64,000 bases of DNA from Bacteroides sp. Marseille-P3684 (GCF_900291465.1 NZ_LT985808.1:3438670-3502669); one strand, 5' to 3'; counted from the first letter of the stretch, positions 17,775 to 27,486 are shown. Made by a program: numbers and translations. The notes: generated by a model from the letters alone, not told the origin.

Positions 17775-18656
17775 TCAGGTCTGCTTCTTCCGCGTCCGTC
17801 CTGCCCCCTTCTGCCTGATTTCATTGGGCGTGGCACCCAGGTTCCGCTTGCAGTAGATCGTGAAGTGCGAGAAGGTCTTGAAGTGGTAGTCGAGCATGAT
17901 TTCCTTGATTGACACCGAGGTGTTCCGCAGCATGAAGTCAATCTCGTCCGTCGTCCGCATCTGCAGCCAGCGGTAGGGCGTCTCGCCGGCAAAACACTTC
18001 TTGAACAGCTGGTTGAACACCGACTCGCTGTATCCGCAGAGCGTAGCCAGCTCCTTGGCGGTCCGGCAGGTCTTGTAGTGGGTCATGACCGCCACGAAGA
18101 ACTGCAGGTCGCTGGAGAGTGCGTCGCGGAAGATGGAGGCTATCTCCTGCTTGGAGTAGCACATCCGGAAGAGCGAGAACAGCTCATACTCCTTGGCATA
18201 GTGCAGGTCGGCATTGACCTTCCCGTGCTCCATGTAGTCCAGCAGCGAGTTCAGGTAGGAACGCATCAGGGGCGTGATGGGCAGGGTCTCCAGCGGGTCT
18301 ACCTCCTCCATGGAGATTTCCTTCAGGTAGGAGATGACGCGGCGGTGGAAGTAGGGCGCCACCATGTTGCAGGCATGGACTGCCAGCAGGACATCGTCCA
18401 TCGCCTTGACCTTGCAGTGATGCAGACGGCTGACGAAGAAGAGCTCGTTCTCCATCACCATCCTCGAAGAGAAGTCTTTCTCATTCAACACATAGCACAG
18501 AGAGCCTTTCAACACAAAACAGACCAGGAACTCATCGTTCGCATTCAAGTCCGGGACGACCTCTCCTTTGCCCAGCCGGTAACAGCGGAACTGGCTGAAA
18601 CGGGAGAGCGCCAGGGGGTCATGGTATACATTCTTCAATAAATACAGGGTTTCCAT
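17775..18656 (-). CDS. AraC-family transcriptional regulator
   Basis: 293 residues. The N-terminal domain has no clear family beyond a cupin-like pattern (CFVLKGSLCYVLNEKDF). The C-terminal double helix-turn-helix includes TAKELATLCGYSESVFNQLFKKCF and SIKEIMLDYHFKTFSHFTIYCKRNLGATPNEIRQ. It starts 56 bases after the upstream TonB receptor stop in the same direction, so it may belong to the metal-uptake operon or regulate the OmpA gene downstream (220-bp gap). The ligand is not predictable. Confidence 0.86.
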   Translation of the reverse strand: METLYLLKNVYHDPLALSRFSQFRCYRLGKGEVVPDLNANDEFLVCFVLKGSLCYVLNEKDFSSRMVMENELFFVSRLHHCKVKAMDDVLLAVHACNMVAPYFHRRVISYLKEISMEEVDPLETLPITPLMRSYLNSLLDYMEHGKVNADLHYAKEYELFSLFRMCYSKQEIASIFRDALSSDLQFFVAVMTHYKTCRTAKELATLCGYSESVFNQLFKKCFAGETPYRWLQMRTTDEIDFMLRNTSVSIKEIMLDYHFKTFSHFTIYCKRNLGATPNEIRQKGAGRTRKKQT

Positions 18657-18712
18657 AAGCTTATAGTTTCTTCTTGTTTAATCGACTGACGAGGATTCAT
18701 CCGCCCCGCCGT

Positions 18713-21175
18713 TCAGAGTCGCACGCAGATGCCTCCTCCCAGGCTGATGCCGGGCAAGGGCGCCAGGTAGCGCAGCAGGGAGTTCTGCGGACGGGCTTCG
18801 CTGTCCAGCAGGTTGGTCCCGTAGACGTAGCACTCCACTCCCGCTCTGCCGACCTGCCTCTCATAGGACAGCCGGGCGCTGAGCAGGCTGTAGGCGGGGA
18901 AGGCAAATTCATCGCTGATGTGCTTGCCCAGGTACTTCTGCCGGAGGTAATGGTCCAGCGCGACCTGCGTCGCGAAGTGTCCGATGTGTCCCGACAAGCT
19001 TGCCCCCAAGCGGCTTGTGGGCATGTTCGGCAGGAAGTCCCCCTCCGCCCAACGGCTCATCTCGCTGTCCGAGAGGTTCCTGCTCTTCACACGGTCGTAA
19101 TATCCTCCGAGCTGCCAGCTGCCCAGCGACTTCAAGTCCGCTTTACCGACGAGCCGCACTTCCCAGCCGGACAGGAGGGCGTCGGCAGCCCGCCATTCCT
19201 TGACCGTCAGTCCTCCCCGTGACACACCGGTGTGCGCCAGGTAGAGATAGCCGTCGTAGTGCGTCCGGTACCAGTTGACCGTCACCTCGAGGTACTTCGT
19301 CGCCAGTCCGCCTTCCACCTCCACCGCGTTGGCAATCTCCTTGCCCAGGCGGTCGTCGCCGTTCTCCTCGGTCACGATGGCATAATGGTTGTTCCCGGCA
19401 TACAGCTCGTTCACCTCCGGGGCACGCTGGGAGTGGGTGAAGGACAGACGCAGGTAGGCAGGGCGCAGCACGTCGAGCTTCATCCCGGCACTGAACTGGT
19501 CGAGTCCGAACCGACGCGGTGCACGCTCCCTGCCTGCCAGTCCGCGTCCCGGCTGGTAACCGTTCCCCTCCACCGCCCTGCGGCGGATGAAGTCGTGACG
19601 ATAGCCCATCATCAGTTGCAGCCAGGAGAAGTCCGCCCGTTCGTCGACGAAGAAGGCAAGTTCCCGGCTTCGGGTATCGGGCAGGTAGCGTCCCCTGCCC
19701 CGTCCGTCTATCCGACGGGAGTCATAGTCCATCCCGACTGTGCCGTTCAGGAAAAGCCACTCCTTCTGCGACAGCTCCAGCCGTGCCATCCCGCGCGAAG
19801 TCCCCAACCGGTTGACCGTCTCCTCGCCCAGCAGCTCCTTGTCGGATGCAAACTGACTGCCCAGGAGCAGCTTTGCCTTCCGGAAGAGCGGCATCTCCCC
19901 CGTCCAACGTCCCTGCAGGAGCAGCAGGTTGGAGGTGGACCGCACGTTGATGGGCAAAAAGGGTTGCTGCACGGCAAAGAGGTGCACCGTCCCGTCGGCA
20001 TGCGTATGGGTATGCCCCGCCTCGGGAATCTTCGCATACGCCGGCACCCCATAATAGGCGTAGTCACACTGGTAGCCGATGCCGACTGCCAGCCGGTCGT
20101 CTACATACGCCGTCCCCAGGTTCAGGGAGTTCGCCCGCGCATGGCTGTTGGGGATGACACCCCGCCGCATCGGTCCGTAGTCGCGGATGTCGCGGACCAC
20201 GTCCCTGTAACGGTCGCGCTCCGGGTCCTGCCCGGGAACGTAGCCCGGATTGGGCGGATTATCCTTATAGGAATAGGAGGCGGCATCGTAATAGCGCGCC
20301 TTGAAGGTCCACACATCCTCCGGCGAGAGTCCCCACTCCGGGTCGTTCAGGTGGTCGAGGACGAACCGGTCCATGTAGGGGAAGAGGGAGGTGTTGAGCA
20401 CATGCTCGGCATCCACAGCCACCTGTGCCATCAGCTGCAGGTTCGTGTCAAAACCGACGACGGCAGGGTCATACACCCGTCCGGGCTTGCTGTTGCCGGG
20501 GATATGCCGACGGGACACCCAGCTGTTCATCCCGCCCAAGGTCCAGGTCCAATGTTGCGCGACCCGTCCTTCGGCAGCGAACGACTGGCGATACCCGTTG
20601 TTGGTGCTCCCGTCCAGACAGGCAGAAACCGCCAACGGCTTCACCGGCACCGTCAGGGGGACCCGGTTGTCGTCCAGGTCCACGGCGCCGCCAATGGCCT
20701 TTCCACCATACAGCACCGTGGCAGAGCCTTTGTAAAGCGTCACGGAACGCAGGTTGTCCGGATTCAGGCTGACGTTGAAATCGGGACTAAGCCCCGACAG
20801 GTCGTTCAGCGAAAGCCCCTGGTGCAGCACCTTGACACGGTTGCCGCTCAAGCCGCGGATGACGGCGGCACCCGCGTTCGGTCCGAAGTAGCTGTTCTGC
20901 ACACCCGGCACCCGGCTCAGGGTCTCGCCCAACGTAGCCGCCCGGCTCCACTTCAGCTGCTCGCCTCCGATTTCATCCCTGCCGGTCGCCACGGGAGCCT
21001 CTCCCTTCACGACCACCTCGTCCAGCATCACGGGCTTCAGCCTCCTGTCCAGGGAGTCCGGAGGCATACGGAGGTCGTCAGCAGCCCGTCCGATGAGCGG
21101 AAGCATGACTGCCAGCCACACCGGCACACTCCTTCCCGGTCGTTGCCGGAGCAATCCATTGAGAGCCCTCATCAT
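18713..21175 (-). CDS. TonB-dependent outer-membrane receptor, probable zinc/metal type
   Basis: 820 residues. Signal peptide, TonB-box-like LDEVVVKGEAPV (about 50-60), a plug domain (ETLSRVPGV, GAAVIRGLSGNRVKVLHQGLS, GSATVLYGGKAIGGAVDL), then a ~600-residue barrel. A His-rich external loop GHTHTHADGTVHLF resembles the metal-capturing loops of ZnuD-type zinc receptors. The start overlaps the stop of the DUF4625 gene by 4 bases, so they are translationally coupled. The barrel ends in ..GGGICVRL rather than a terminal aromatic. Substrate (Zn or another divalent metal) is inferred from the His loop and neighbours. Confidence 0.85.
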   Translation of the reverse strand: MMRALNGLLRQRPGRSVPVWLAVMLPLIGRAADDLRMPPDSLDRRLKPVMLDEVVVKGEAPVATGRDEIGGEQLKWSRAATLGETLSRVPGVQNSYFGPNAGAAVIRGLSGNRVKVLHQGLSLNDLSGLSPDFNVSLNPDNLRSVTLYKGSATVLYGGKAIGGAVDLDDNRVPLTVPVKPLAVSACLDGSTNNGYRQSFAAEGRVAQHWTWTLGGMNSWVSRRHIPGNSKPGRVYDPAVVGFDTNLQLMAQVAVDAEHVLNTSLFPYMDRFVLDHLNDPEWGLSPEDVWTFKARYYDAASYSYKDNPPNPGYVPGQDPERDRYRDVVRDIRDYGPMRRGVIPNSHARANSLNLGTAYVDDRLAVGIGYQCDYAYYGVPAYAKIPEAGHTHTHADGTVHLFAVQQPFLPINVRSTSNLLLLQGRWTGEMPLFRKAKLLLGSQFASDKELLGEETVNRLGTSRGMARLELSQKEWLFLNGTVGMDYDSRRIDGRGRGRYLPDTRSRELAFFVDERADFSWLQLMMGYRHDFIRRRAVEGNGYQPGRGLAGRERAPRRFGLDQFSAGMKLDVLRPAYLRLSFTHSQRAPEVNELYAGNNHYAIVTEENGDDRLGKEIANAVEVEGGLATKYLEVTVNWYRTHYDGYLYLAHTGVSRGGLTVKEWRAADALLSGWEVRLVGKADLKSLGSWQLGGYYDRVKSRNLSDSEMSRWAEGDFLPNMPTSRLGASLSGHIGHFATQVALDHYLRQKYLGKHISDEFAFPAYSLLSARLSYERQVGRAGVECYVYGTNLLDSEARPQNSLLRYLAPLPGISLGGGICVRL

Positions 21176-21666
21176 GAAGCCTCCACGATTTTGATGCTTA
21201 CCGATTTCAACTCCTGCCAGCCGGCACGGTCGGTCACCCGTATCATGAAGTGATAGTCGCCCGTATCGATGTCGTCGGGAATGGGAATCTCCACCCGGGC
21301 ATCGTGGCGCAGGCTGTGCGGCGGAATGGAGAAGTCCCGGTTGTAGACCCAGGGCTTCACCGGCTTCTTCACCGGGTCGAACGGACAGTCGCCCGCCTCG
21401 GTGCTATGGGTATGATGGTCGAAATTGTTATGCACTTCGATGTTGTAGTTTCCCAGCTCCACATCGTCGGTGAACGCATAGTGGAACGGGATGACTCCCC
21501 CCTTCACATACACCTGACAATTGGTGGGGAAAGAATCGTCGAGCGTCTCGATGACAGGCTTCCGCAAGTCACCCTCTTCACTGCTGCAGGACGACAGTCC
21601 GCAGATACACACAGCCAGCAGACAGACTACTGCCTTAAACCTGGCGATACATACATTCTCTTTCAT
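21172..21666 (-). CDS. DUF4625-type His-rich lipoprotein
   Basis: 164 residues. Signal peptide with a lipobox-like GLSSC (Cys near 27). The mature protein carries HNNFDHHTHSTEAGDC, a dense His cluster, and a C-terminal Ig-like beta sandwich (DTGDYHFMIRVTDRAGWQE) typical of DUF4625. It lies between two TonB receptors and overlaps the second by 4 bases. A plausible job is a surface metal-binding partner that hands metal to the receptor. The family's biochemical function is not established to my knowledge. Confidence 0.8.
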   Translation of the reverse strand: MKENVCIARFKAVVCLLAVCICGLSSCSSEEGDLRKPVIETLDDSFPTNCQVYVKGGVIPFHYAFTDDVELGNYNIEVHNNFDHHTHSTEAGDCPFDPVKKPVKPWVYNRDFSIPPHSLRHDARVEIPIPDDIDTGDYHFMIRVTDRAGWQELKSVSIKIVEAS

Positions 21667-21753
21667 AGGCTTATTGTTTTAGGGAAGGCAGGGAGCATCC
21701 ATGCGACGCATCCCGCCTTCGGGTGTTATAAGTTCAGGGTATTCACTTTCCCG

Positions 21754-23892
21754 TCACAGTTCCATCCCCAGCAGGACGGAGAACTGACGTCCCGGTCCGG
21801 GCACATCAATCAGACGGTAGTAGCTCGTGGCATCGTAATAGCGCTTGCCGAGCAGGTTGAGCCCCTGCACGTGCACGCTCATCCGATGTCCTTTCCAGGC
21901 AAAGGCTTTCCCGGCAGACACATTCACCAGTCCATAACCCGCCGTGGGCAGTTCGGGAGGGACGATGCGGTTCCGGCTTCCGACGAGCGTATAGCTGCAT
22001 CCGACGAACCCGTCCCCCGTCCCGTCCGCGGAAGGGAACACGTACTTCAACTCCAGTCCGGCTCTCCAGGGTGGGGAGAAAGGCAGGGCGGTCCCTTTGC
22101 CGGCACCCGAAAGCTGGACGGCATACAGGTACTCTCCCTGCACACCGACTTCCAACCGGGGCAGCACCCGATAACTTGCCCCGGCTTCAAAGCCCCAACG
22201 GAACACCCGGCTCTGGGTATGGACATACGTCTGCAAGCCCTCCGTATAGCCGGCTGTCGGCAGGAGATAGATGTAGTTCGGGAAATAGTTCACAAAGGGT
22301 TCGAGGTGGAGATGTGCCTGCTCCGTACGCCATGCCATGCCGGCATCCAGCTGGTAAGACTCTTCGGGCTGCAAGTCCGGCATGCCTTTCTCATAACGGA
22401 AGACGTGGTAGTTGACACCGTCCGCTCCCACTTCCTGAGGCTGGGGAACACGGAAGCTCTTGCCCACATTGACTTTCCAGGTCCATGCCCCCGACACGTA
22501 ACGTCCTCCGACCGACCAGGTCAGACTCCGGAACGTCCAACGACCTTCAGGCGAACGCTCCTTATGGACCGAGTCGGCATCCGCCACCGGAGTGAGGAAC
22601 CAGTCACGGTAACGGTGCACATGCAGACTTGCACGGTCCACGCGGATGCCGGCATTCAGCGTCAGGGCATCCGACAAGGTGTAGCGGTCGAGCAGATAGC
22701 CTCCCAGCGACAGTGCTTCAAAAGCCGGAAGGATGAACCCCCAACCGCCGCGACGGTTGTGCTGGAAGTCCGCCGTCAGTCCGGCTTGCAAGCGGTGCCT
22801 TTCCTGGACATCCACTTCCAGACCGATGCCGGCTGCCAGCGTCTGCTTGCGGAAGCTCCTCTCCACATTGCCGGGCGGAAGGGGCATGTAGCCATGGGAC
22901 ACCGCCTCCGACAGCTCCTTGCGCCAATTCGCCTGATAAGCCACGCGGCTCTCCCAACGGACGTCCCCAGTCTGCCAAAGGGAGTGATTTGTCAGTTTCA
23001 CATGATTCACCCGCTGGCAAGGCAGGTCGACATCACGCGACGAACGGTCATAATCGATGTCAGACAGTCGCACCTCCAGTCCGTGCGCGTCGGCAAAGAA
23101 GCCGCTCTCAAGATGCACCAGCGACGCATCGACCCGGGTGGAGAAGTTCTCGCCGGTATATCCCCAGGCCATGCTTCCGTCATACTCCCTGCCAGCCGTG
23201 TTCCGCAACCGACGCTTCCGCAAGGGAATCCGGTAGGAGTAATAACGGACGCTGTCTGTCGTCACCTTGTAGTCGGCATAATCGACCACCGTAAAGCATA
23301 CCTTATAATAATGTCTCCCCCGACGTCCGCCAACACGGGCAGACAGCCCCGCCGAAGCATTCCCCGTCTGCGCAAACAGACGGACACCTGCTTCGAAAGG
23401 CTTCATCGGCATGACACGACTGTGCAGACTGACGACTCCGCCAATGGCATCCGAGCCATAGAACAACGCAGCCGGTCCCTTGATGATTTCCACACGGTCG
23501 ACCGCAAACTGGTCAATCTCCAGTCCGTGGTCGTCGCCCCACTGCTGTCCCTCATGCCGGAGTCCGTTTTCCACCACCAGCACGCGGTTGAATCCCATGC
23601 CCCGGATGAGGGGTTTCGATTGTCCGGAACCGATGTGCATGGCACGCACGCCCGGCACTCCGTCCAGCGTCTGCATCAAGCTGCCCGCACGCTGCTCGTC
23701 CATCCAGTCCTGCCCCACACGGACGACGTTGAGCGAAGGGAGCAGACGGCTGCCTGCTTCCTCCCGTCCGCCGACCACGACAACCTCATCCAGCGTCACG
23801 CTCCTTGCAGCATGCGGTGGAATGGTGTCGGACGTCTCCGCCCGGGAATGCAACATAAAAAGGAGTAGAATGCCCACAAAAATGTTTCGCAT
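21754..23892 (-). CDS. TonB-dependent outer-membrane receptor
   Basis: 712 residues. Signal peptide (MRNIFVGILLLFMLHSRAE), TonB-box-like SVTLDEVVVVGG, a plug with QTLDGVPGVRAM, KPLIRGMGFNRVLVVENGLRHEGQQWGDDHG and GPAALFYGSDAIGGVV, then a barrel ending in ..FSVLLGMEL. It belongs to the same cluster as the His-rich lipoprotein and the ZnuD-like receptor, 87 bases upstream of the former. Metal chelate or metal uptake is likely from context; no cobalamin riboswitch was seen in its leader. Confidence 0.87.
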   Translation of the reverse strand: MRNIFVGILLLFMLHSRAETSDTIPPHAARSVTLDEVVVVGGREEAGSRLLPSLNVVRVGQDWMDEQRAGSLMQTLDGVPGVRAMHIGSGQSKPLIRGMGFNRVLVVENGLRHEGQQWGDDHGLEIDQFAVDRVEIIKGPAALFYGSDAIGGVVSLHSRVMPMKPFEAGVRLFAQTGNASAGLSARVGGRRGRHYYKVCFTVVDYADYKVTTDSVRYYSYRIPLRKRRLRNTAGREYDGSMAWGYTGENFSTRVDASLVHLESGFFADAHGLEVRLSDIDYDRSSRDVDLPCQRVNHVKLTNHSLWQTGDVRWESRVAYQANWRKELSEAVSHGYMPLPPGNVERSFRKQTLAAGIGLEVDVQERHRLQAGLTADFQHNRRGGWGFILPAFEALSLGGYLLDRYTLSDALTLNAGIRVDRASLHVHRYRDWFLTPVADADSVHKERSPEGRWTFRSLTWSVGGRYVSGAWTWKVNVGKSFRVPQPQEVGADGVNYHVFRYEKGMPDLQPEESYQLDAGMAWRTEQAHLHLEPFVNYFPNYIYLLPTAGYTEGLQTYVHTQSRVFRWGFEAGASYRVLPRLEVGVQGEYLYAVQLSGAGKGTALPFSPPWRAGLELKYVFPSADGTGDGFVGCSYTLVGSRNRIVPPELPTAGYGLVNVSAGKAFAWKGHRMSVHVQGLNLLGKRYYDATSYYRLIDVPGPGRQFSVLLGMEL

Positions 23893-24078
23893 TGCTTTTC
23901 ACATAAATGAATACATATTCTCTCTGAGCGGACCGGGCAGGTACAATGCATCCCTGACGTAAATCCCGGCATCCGAAGAAGCCGGAACATACGGACACAC
24001 CGTCCGATGCCTGTATCCGAACAGACTTACGGTAAAAATGTAATGAGAGTAGGAAATTTGTTGTTCTTAGAGGGAAAA

Positions 24079-24402
24079 TCAAACCAGAACAACAGGCGGG
24101 GCGCGAAGTTGAAAGAGGTGGATACACCTACGGTCCGGCATCGCCACATACAGGGAATATTCAGCTTCAGATACCGGAACAGCAACTTCCACTTGCAGCG
24201 ACTCGGCTTCAGTGAAAGGTGAAAGCATGAAATGGCAGATGGGGCACTGTTCCTCGGAAGAATGCTCATGCCCGTCGGCACTCCGGCAAACATCCTGGGT
24301 ACACGTCCCGTGGTGATGAAGGGTCTTCACCACGAAGAAAGGCATGAGTACCAGGAACAGCATCCATGCCACGGCAATCCGGCGTTTAGCCGTTGTTTTC
24401 AT
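24079..24402 (-). CDS. Small His/Cys-rich membrane-anchored protein
   Basis: 107 residues from the ATG at 24402. An upstream in-frame ATG at 24420 would fall within a few bases of a TAtaTTTG -7 element and is less likely. A hydrophobic segment (VAWMLFLVLMPFFVVKTL) is followed by HHHGTCTQDVC and HEHSSEEQCPICHF, i.e. clustered His and Cys suited to metal binding. I cannot assign a family; DUF2946-like proteins near metal transporters look similar. It precedes the TonB receptor in the same direction, so it probably belongs to the metal-uptake unit. Confidence 0.7.
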   Translation of the reverse strand: MKTTAKRRIAVAWMLFLVLMPFFVVKTLHHHGTCTQDVCRSADGHEHSSEEQCPICHFMLSPFTEAESLQVEVAVPVSEAEYSLYVAMPDRRCIHLFQLRAPPVVLV

Positions 24403-24424
24403 TCCATGTTTCTTCGACATGCTG

Positions 24425-24432
24425 CAAATATA
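24425..24432 (-). promoter_or_regulatory. Minus-strand -7 element (TAtaTTTG) for the metal cluster
   Basis: Reads TATATTTG on the minus strand, ending 23 bases before the chosen ATG. No TTTG at 19-21 bases, so only the -7 half is supported. Confidence 0.5.
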
Positions 24433-24572
24433 GAACTCTTATCGGGAAGTCTTGTCACATATTATCTTAATATACTGTATCATTTTGCAAATATGCCTAA
24501 CGAAGAACCGACGGGCAGCTCCGGTTTTCGCTTTACAATTGCCAACGCCTCTCAAAATACCTAGAAATGGTG

Positions 24573-24604
24573 ATTGCAGCATTCAACCCCGCCGACTACT
24601 TTTG
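24573..24604 (+). promoter_or_regulatory. ahpC promoter
   Basis: TTG at 24574-24576, 20-base spacer, TActTTTG at 24597-24604, about 32 bases before the ahpC ATG. Divergent from the metal-cluster element. Confidence 0.7.
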
Positions 24605-24635
24605 TACACGCTTAAACTTTTTAATGATTACAATT

Positions 24636-25202
24636 ATGGAACCCATTATTAATTCACAACTGCCCGCATTCAAGGTGCAGGCATTTCATAACGGAGAATT
24701 TATCACGGTAACCAATGAAGATGTAAAAGGCAAGTGGGCTATTTTCTTCTTCTACCCGGCAGACTTCACCTTCGTATGCCCGACAGAGTTGCTTGACATG
24801 GCTCAAAACTATGACCAGTTCAAGGCAATGGGTGTAGAGGTTTATTCTGTCAGCACCGACTCACATTTTGTCCATAAAGCCTGGCACGACGCTTCGGAGA
24901 GCATCCGCAACATCCACTATCCCATGCTTGCCGACCCGACAGGTGCCCTGTGCCGTGCATTCGGTGTCATGATTGAAGAAGAAGGTATGGCTTACCGAGG
25001 CACTTTCCTGGTCAACCCGGAAGGTCAGATCAAGCTTGCCGAGATTCAGGATAACAACATCGGACGTAACGCCGACGAGCTCTTGCGTAAAGTGGAAGCT
25101 GCCCAATTCGTAGCGTCCCACGACGGTGAGGTTTGTCCTGCCAAATGGAAAAAAGGCGCTGCAACCTTAAAGCCCAGCATCGACCTGGTGGGCAAACTGT
25201 AA
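24636..25202 (+). CDS. ahpC: Alkyl hydroperoxide reductase subunit C (2-Cys peroxiredoxin)
   Basis: 188 residues, cytosolic, reduces H2O2 and organic peroxides. The ATG at 24636 is chosen because MEPIINSQLP is the conserved N-terminus and the promoter lies just upstream. The peroxidatic Cys is in FTFVCPTELLD (Cys48) and the resolving Cys in GEVCPAKW (near 167). The C-terminal tail KPSIDLVGKL is typical of AhpC1. No ahpF follows in this window; the gene ends at a strong terminator, so the reductase must be encoded elsewhere or replaced by another. Confidence 0.96.
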   Translation: MEPIINSQLPAFKVQAFHNGEFITVTNEDVKGKWAIFFFYPADFTFVCPTELLDMAQNYDQFKAMGVEVYSVSTDSHFVHKAWHDASESIRNIHYPMLADPTGALCRAFGVMIEEEGMAYRGTFLVNPEGQIKLAEIQDNNIGRNADELLRKVEAAQFVASHDGEVCPAKWKKGAATLKPSIDLVGKL

Positions 25203-25231
25203 TCTCAATCGGATCAGAAACAGGTCGAAGT

Positions 25232-25276
25232 CAAGATGCAAGTACGGAGGGCAAACCGTACTTGCATGCTTGTTTT
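25232..25276 (+). terminator. Intrinsic terminator after ahpC
   Basis: Stem ATGCAAGTACGG / CCGTACTTGCAT with an 8-base loop, outer CAAG/CTTG pairing, then TTGTTTTAT. Confidence 0.88.
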
Positions 25277-25405
25277 ATATCAGGGGTATTTTCTATTTCT
25301 AAACAGACAGGTAAATCTTCTCACCTATATATCCTAATGTCATTCCACCCCATCACAATAGAGGAGGGTCTAGAATAAAAGAATCAATACTTCATATAGG
25401 TAGCA

Positions 25406-25474
25406 AATCGCCTGAGAAGCCCCACTTACCACCGCTCTGTACTTTGGTAAAAAAACAAGACTTCTCAGACGATT
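25406..25474 (-). terminator. Forked hairpin downstream of susD
   Basis: Arms AATCGcCTGAGAAG and CTTCTCAGaCGATT (one mismatch) enclose a second stem TTACC/GGTAA. It lies 36 bases after the susD stop on the minus strand. The AATCGyCyGAGAAG half also occurs at 37258 and 45707. The rest of the ahpC-susD gap (307 bp) shows nothing else. Confidence 0.6.
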
Positions 25475-25509
25475 AAAATAACAATTTATAATTCACTATT
25501 AAGCTACAA

Positions 25510-27474
25510 TCAATAGCCGGAATTCTGTTGTGCTTTCTTTTGCTCCGGTGTCAGTGCATGCCCGTCAATCTGAATGGCATCCAAATATGTTTGCGGAATA
25601 GGACGCAAATTATGACGTTCTTGAATATTAGGTGCCGCATCAGGATTAAAGGCCCTCACTCGCGCCAATAACGTCTTAGTTCTAGACAGATCTTCCCAAC
25701 GAAGAAGCTCGCCACAAAGCTCACGCGAACGCTCATTCAGTAAAAGACACATCATCCGGTCATAATTGGAGCTATACCCCAATTTAGCAATAATGTCCTC
25801 ATCTGCTTTAGGCAATTTATGAATATCAGCAATTTCCAAACTAGTCGCCGAAGTTGTTACCGGTATATTGTTTGATTCATAATATGAATTTTCGGCAAAA
25901 TAAGAATTAACGGCTCCCATACTTGCATAACCTAGAGCATTTTCATTATAAGCTGCTCCGCCATCACAATATGCAGAACGGTCTTCACCAGTTTTATAAG
26001 CGGCTCGCGCTCGCAAAGCATTTATGTATTTTAAAGCTTCTACATAACGCTCCTGACGAATCAACGCCTCAGCAGCAATTAAATATGTTTCTCCAACTCG
26101 TGCCAATATTCCGTCACGAAAACCTACACGGCTGGTCACACTCTCCCGAGAGCCATCTATGAATTTATTCAAAGAAGCGTATCTGTTCGTAAAATCATAT
26201 AAAGCCTCATCATCAGTCCCATTCCTGTCCGCTGGATATGCAACAAATACAGTCGGTATTTTCTTACCAGTCTTTTCGTAAGTAACCACTTCACTTAATT
26301 GGACATCTGCAAAGCGTGTATCTCCAGGTCTATTTATGACATACATAACTCCCAAATCCCCCTGTTGGTATATTGAGCCTTTTACCGGATTATTTACAGC
26401 ATATTTTGTTTTAAAGCTTTTCCAGAACCGTGAGTCATTGACCATATCATAAATATTATACATATAATAGGTCGTACGCAAACGCTGATATTCACGTTCC
26501 CCCGCAATGTCCCGTTGCATTTGTGGCAAATCCCTGTAAACTGAGATATAATAAAGATGGCATTGGTTACCGCTTACCCCCTTTGTTGACACCTCTGATG
26601 AGAATTGAGCAGACAATAAAATCTCGTCAAGCGTCTCATTAGGCCCATTAGGAACAGTATAATTCCATAAATCAGCAAAATTTATAGCCAAAGAACGATT
26701 TTCGATTACTTCTTGAGAGAGACGCAACGCTTCTGCCAAATCTGCCTTTCTCGTAGATTGGTTCCACCCATCATTTATCTCACTAGCACGCAACAAATAA
26801 GCTTTTGCCAGAAAATGAGCTGCTGCATCTTTAGTCATCTTTCCAACCATTGCGGCTTTGATTGGCAACAACTTATAAGCTTTTGTCAAATCATCAATAA
26901 TCTGTCGCAATGTTTCTTCTGTCGTAGCACGGGTAAATTCACGTTCAGGTGTTACACTGGGAGTCAATTTCAGAGGGACACCTCCATATTGTGAAACTAA
27001 TTTCAAATAATTAAATCCCCTCAAGAAATAAGCTTCACCCATATAAAGCTCTTTATTGGGACCTTGATATGAACCTTGCATAATTTTACTCAATAGCAGG
27101 TTTGCATTATTAATGCCTATGTACATACCATCCCATACGTCATTCATATTGGTCGAATTATTCACGACCTGAGATTGAAAATTCCCATCATAATTATTCC
27201 ATGATGCATTTGAACCATCTCCCCCAACCCGAAATTCATCCGTGCCATAATTGGTCGTAGCTGTAGCCCACTCCTTGGAAAAATGAAAACGCAAATTGTA
27301 ATACAAACTCACTTCCAAAGCCTCAATACCTTCCGGTGTATTAAAATAGTCTGTATTCTGCTGAGTCGTTAGCTCCTCTTTTAGAAAATCACTGCAAGAA
27401 ACCAAGCAACATCCAAATATCAGCCCCGACAATCCCAGGAACCTGATTTTACGATATAAATTCATAGCATTCAT
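25510..27474 (-). CDS. SusD/RagB-family glycan-binding lipoprotein
   Basis: 654 residues. Lipoprotein signal with Cys in LVSCSDFL (near 27) followed by the family start DFLKEELTTQQNTDYFNTPEGIEALEVSLYYNLR. TPR-like helices and a RagB/SusD C-terminal part (LLNERSRELCGELLRWEDLSRT, NLRPIPQTYLDAIQ). It is the surface lid of the SusC pore for an unknown glycan or peptide. ATG at 27465 is an alternative start. It follows susC by 12 bases and is clearly AT-richer than the core genes, as is the whole cassette. No glycoside hydrolase is linked, so the ligand cannot be inferred. Confidence 0.93.
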   Translation of the reverse strand: MNAMNLYRKIRFLGLSGLIFGCCLVSCSDFLKEELTTQQNTDYFNTPEGIEALEVSLYYNLRFHFSKEWATATTNYGTDEFRVGGDGSNASWNNYDGNFQSQVVNNSTNMNDVWDGMYIGINNANLLLSKIMQGSYQGPNKELYMGEAYFLRGFNYLKLVSQYGGVPLKLTPSVTPEREFTRATTEETLRQIIDDLTKAYKLLPIKAAMVGKMTKDAAAHFLAKAYLLRASEINDGWNQSTRKADLAEALRLSQEVIENRSLAINFADLWNYTVPNGPNETLDEILLSAQFSSEVSTKGVSGNQCHLYYISVYRDLPQMQRDIAGEREYQRLRTTYYMYNIYDMVNDSRFWKSFKTKYAVNNPVKGSIYQQGDLGVMYVINRPGDTRFADVQLSEVVTYEKTGKKIPTVFVAYPADRNGTDDEALYDFTNRYASLNKFIDGSRESVTSRVGFRDGILARVGETYLIAAEALIRQERYVEALKYINALRARAAYKTGEDRSAYCDGGAAYNENALGYASMGAVNSYFAENSYYESNNIPVTTSATSLEIADIHKLPKADEDIIAKLGYSSNYDRMMCLLLNERSRELCGELLRWEDLSRTKTLLARVRAFNPDAAPNIQERHNLRPIPQTYLDAIQIDGHALTPEQKKAQQNSGY

Positions 27475-27486
27475 AATTGTTCTTTG

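Noticed and set aside
19232-23868. Two very long plus-strand open frames (673 and 872 codons) opposite the TonB receptor genes
   Set aside because: The minus-strand frames encode clear TonB receptors; the plus frames have low-complexity composition and no domain pattern.
23893-24078. Possible cobalamin riboswitch in front of the TonB receptor
   Set aside because: The leader contains a small CCGGC/GCCGG hairpin but no B12-box-like sequence.
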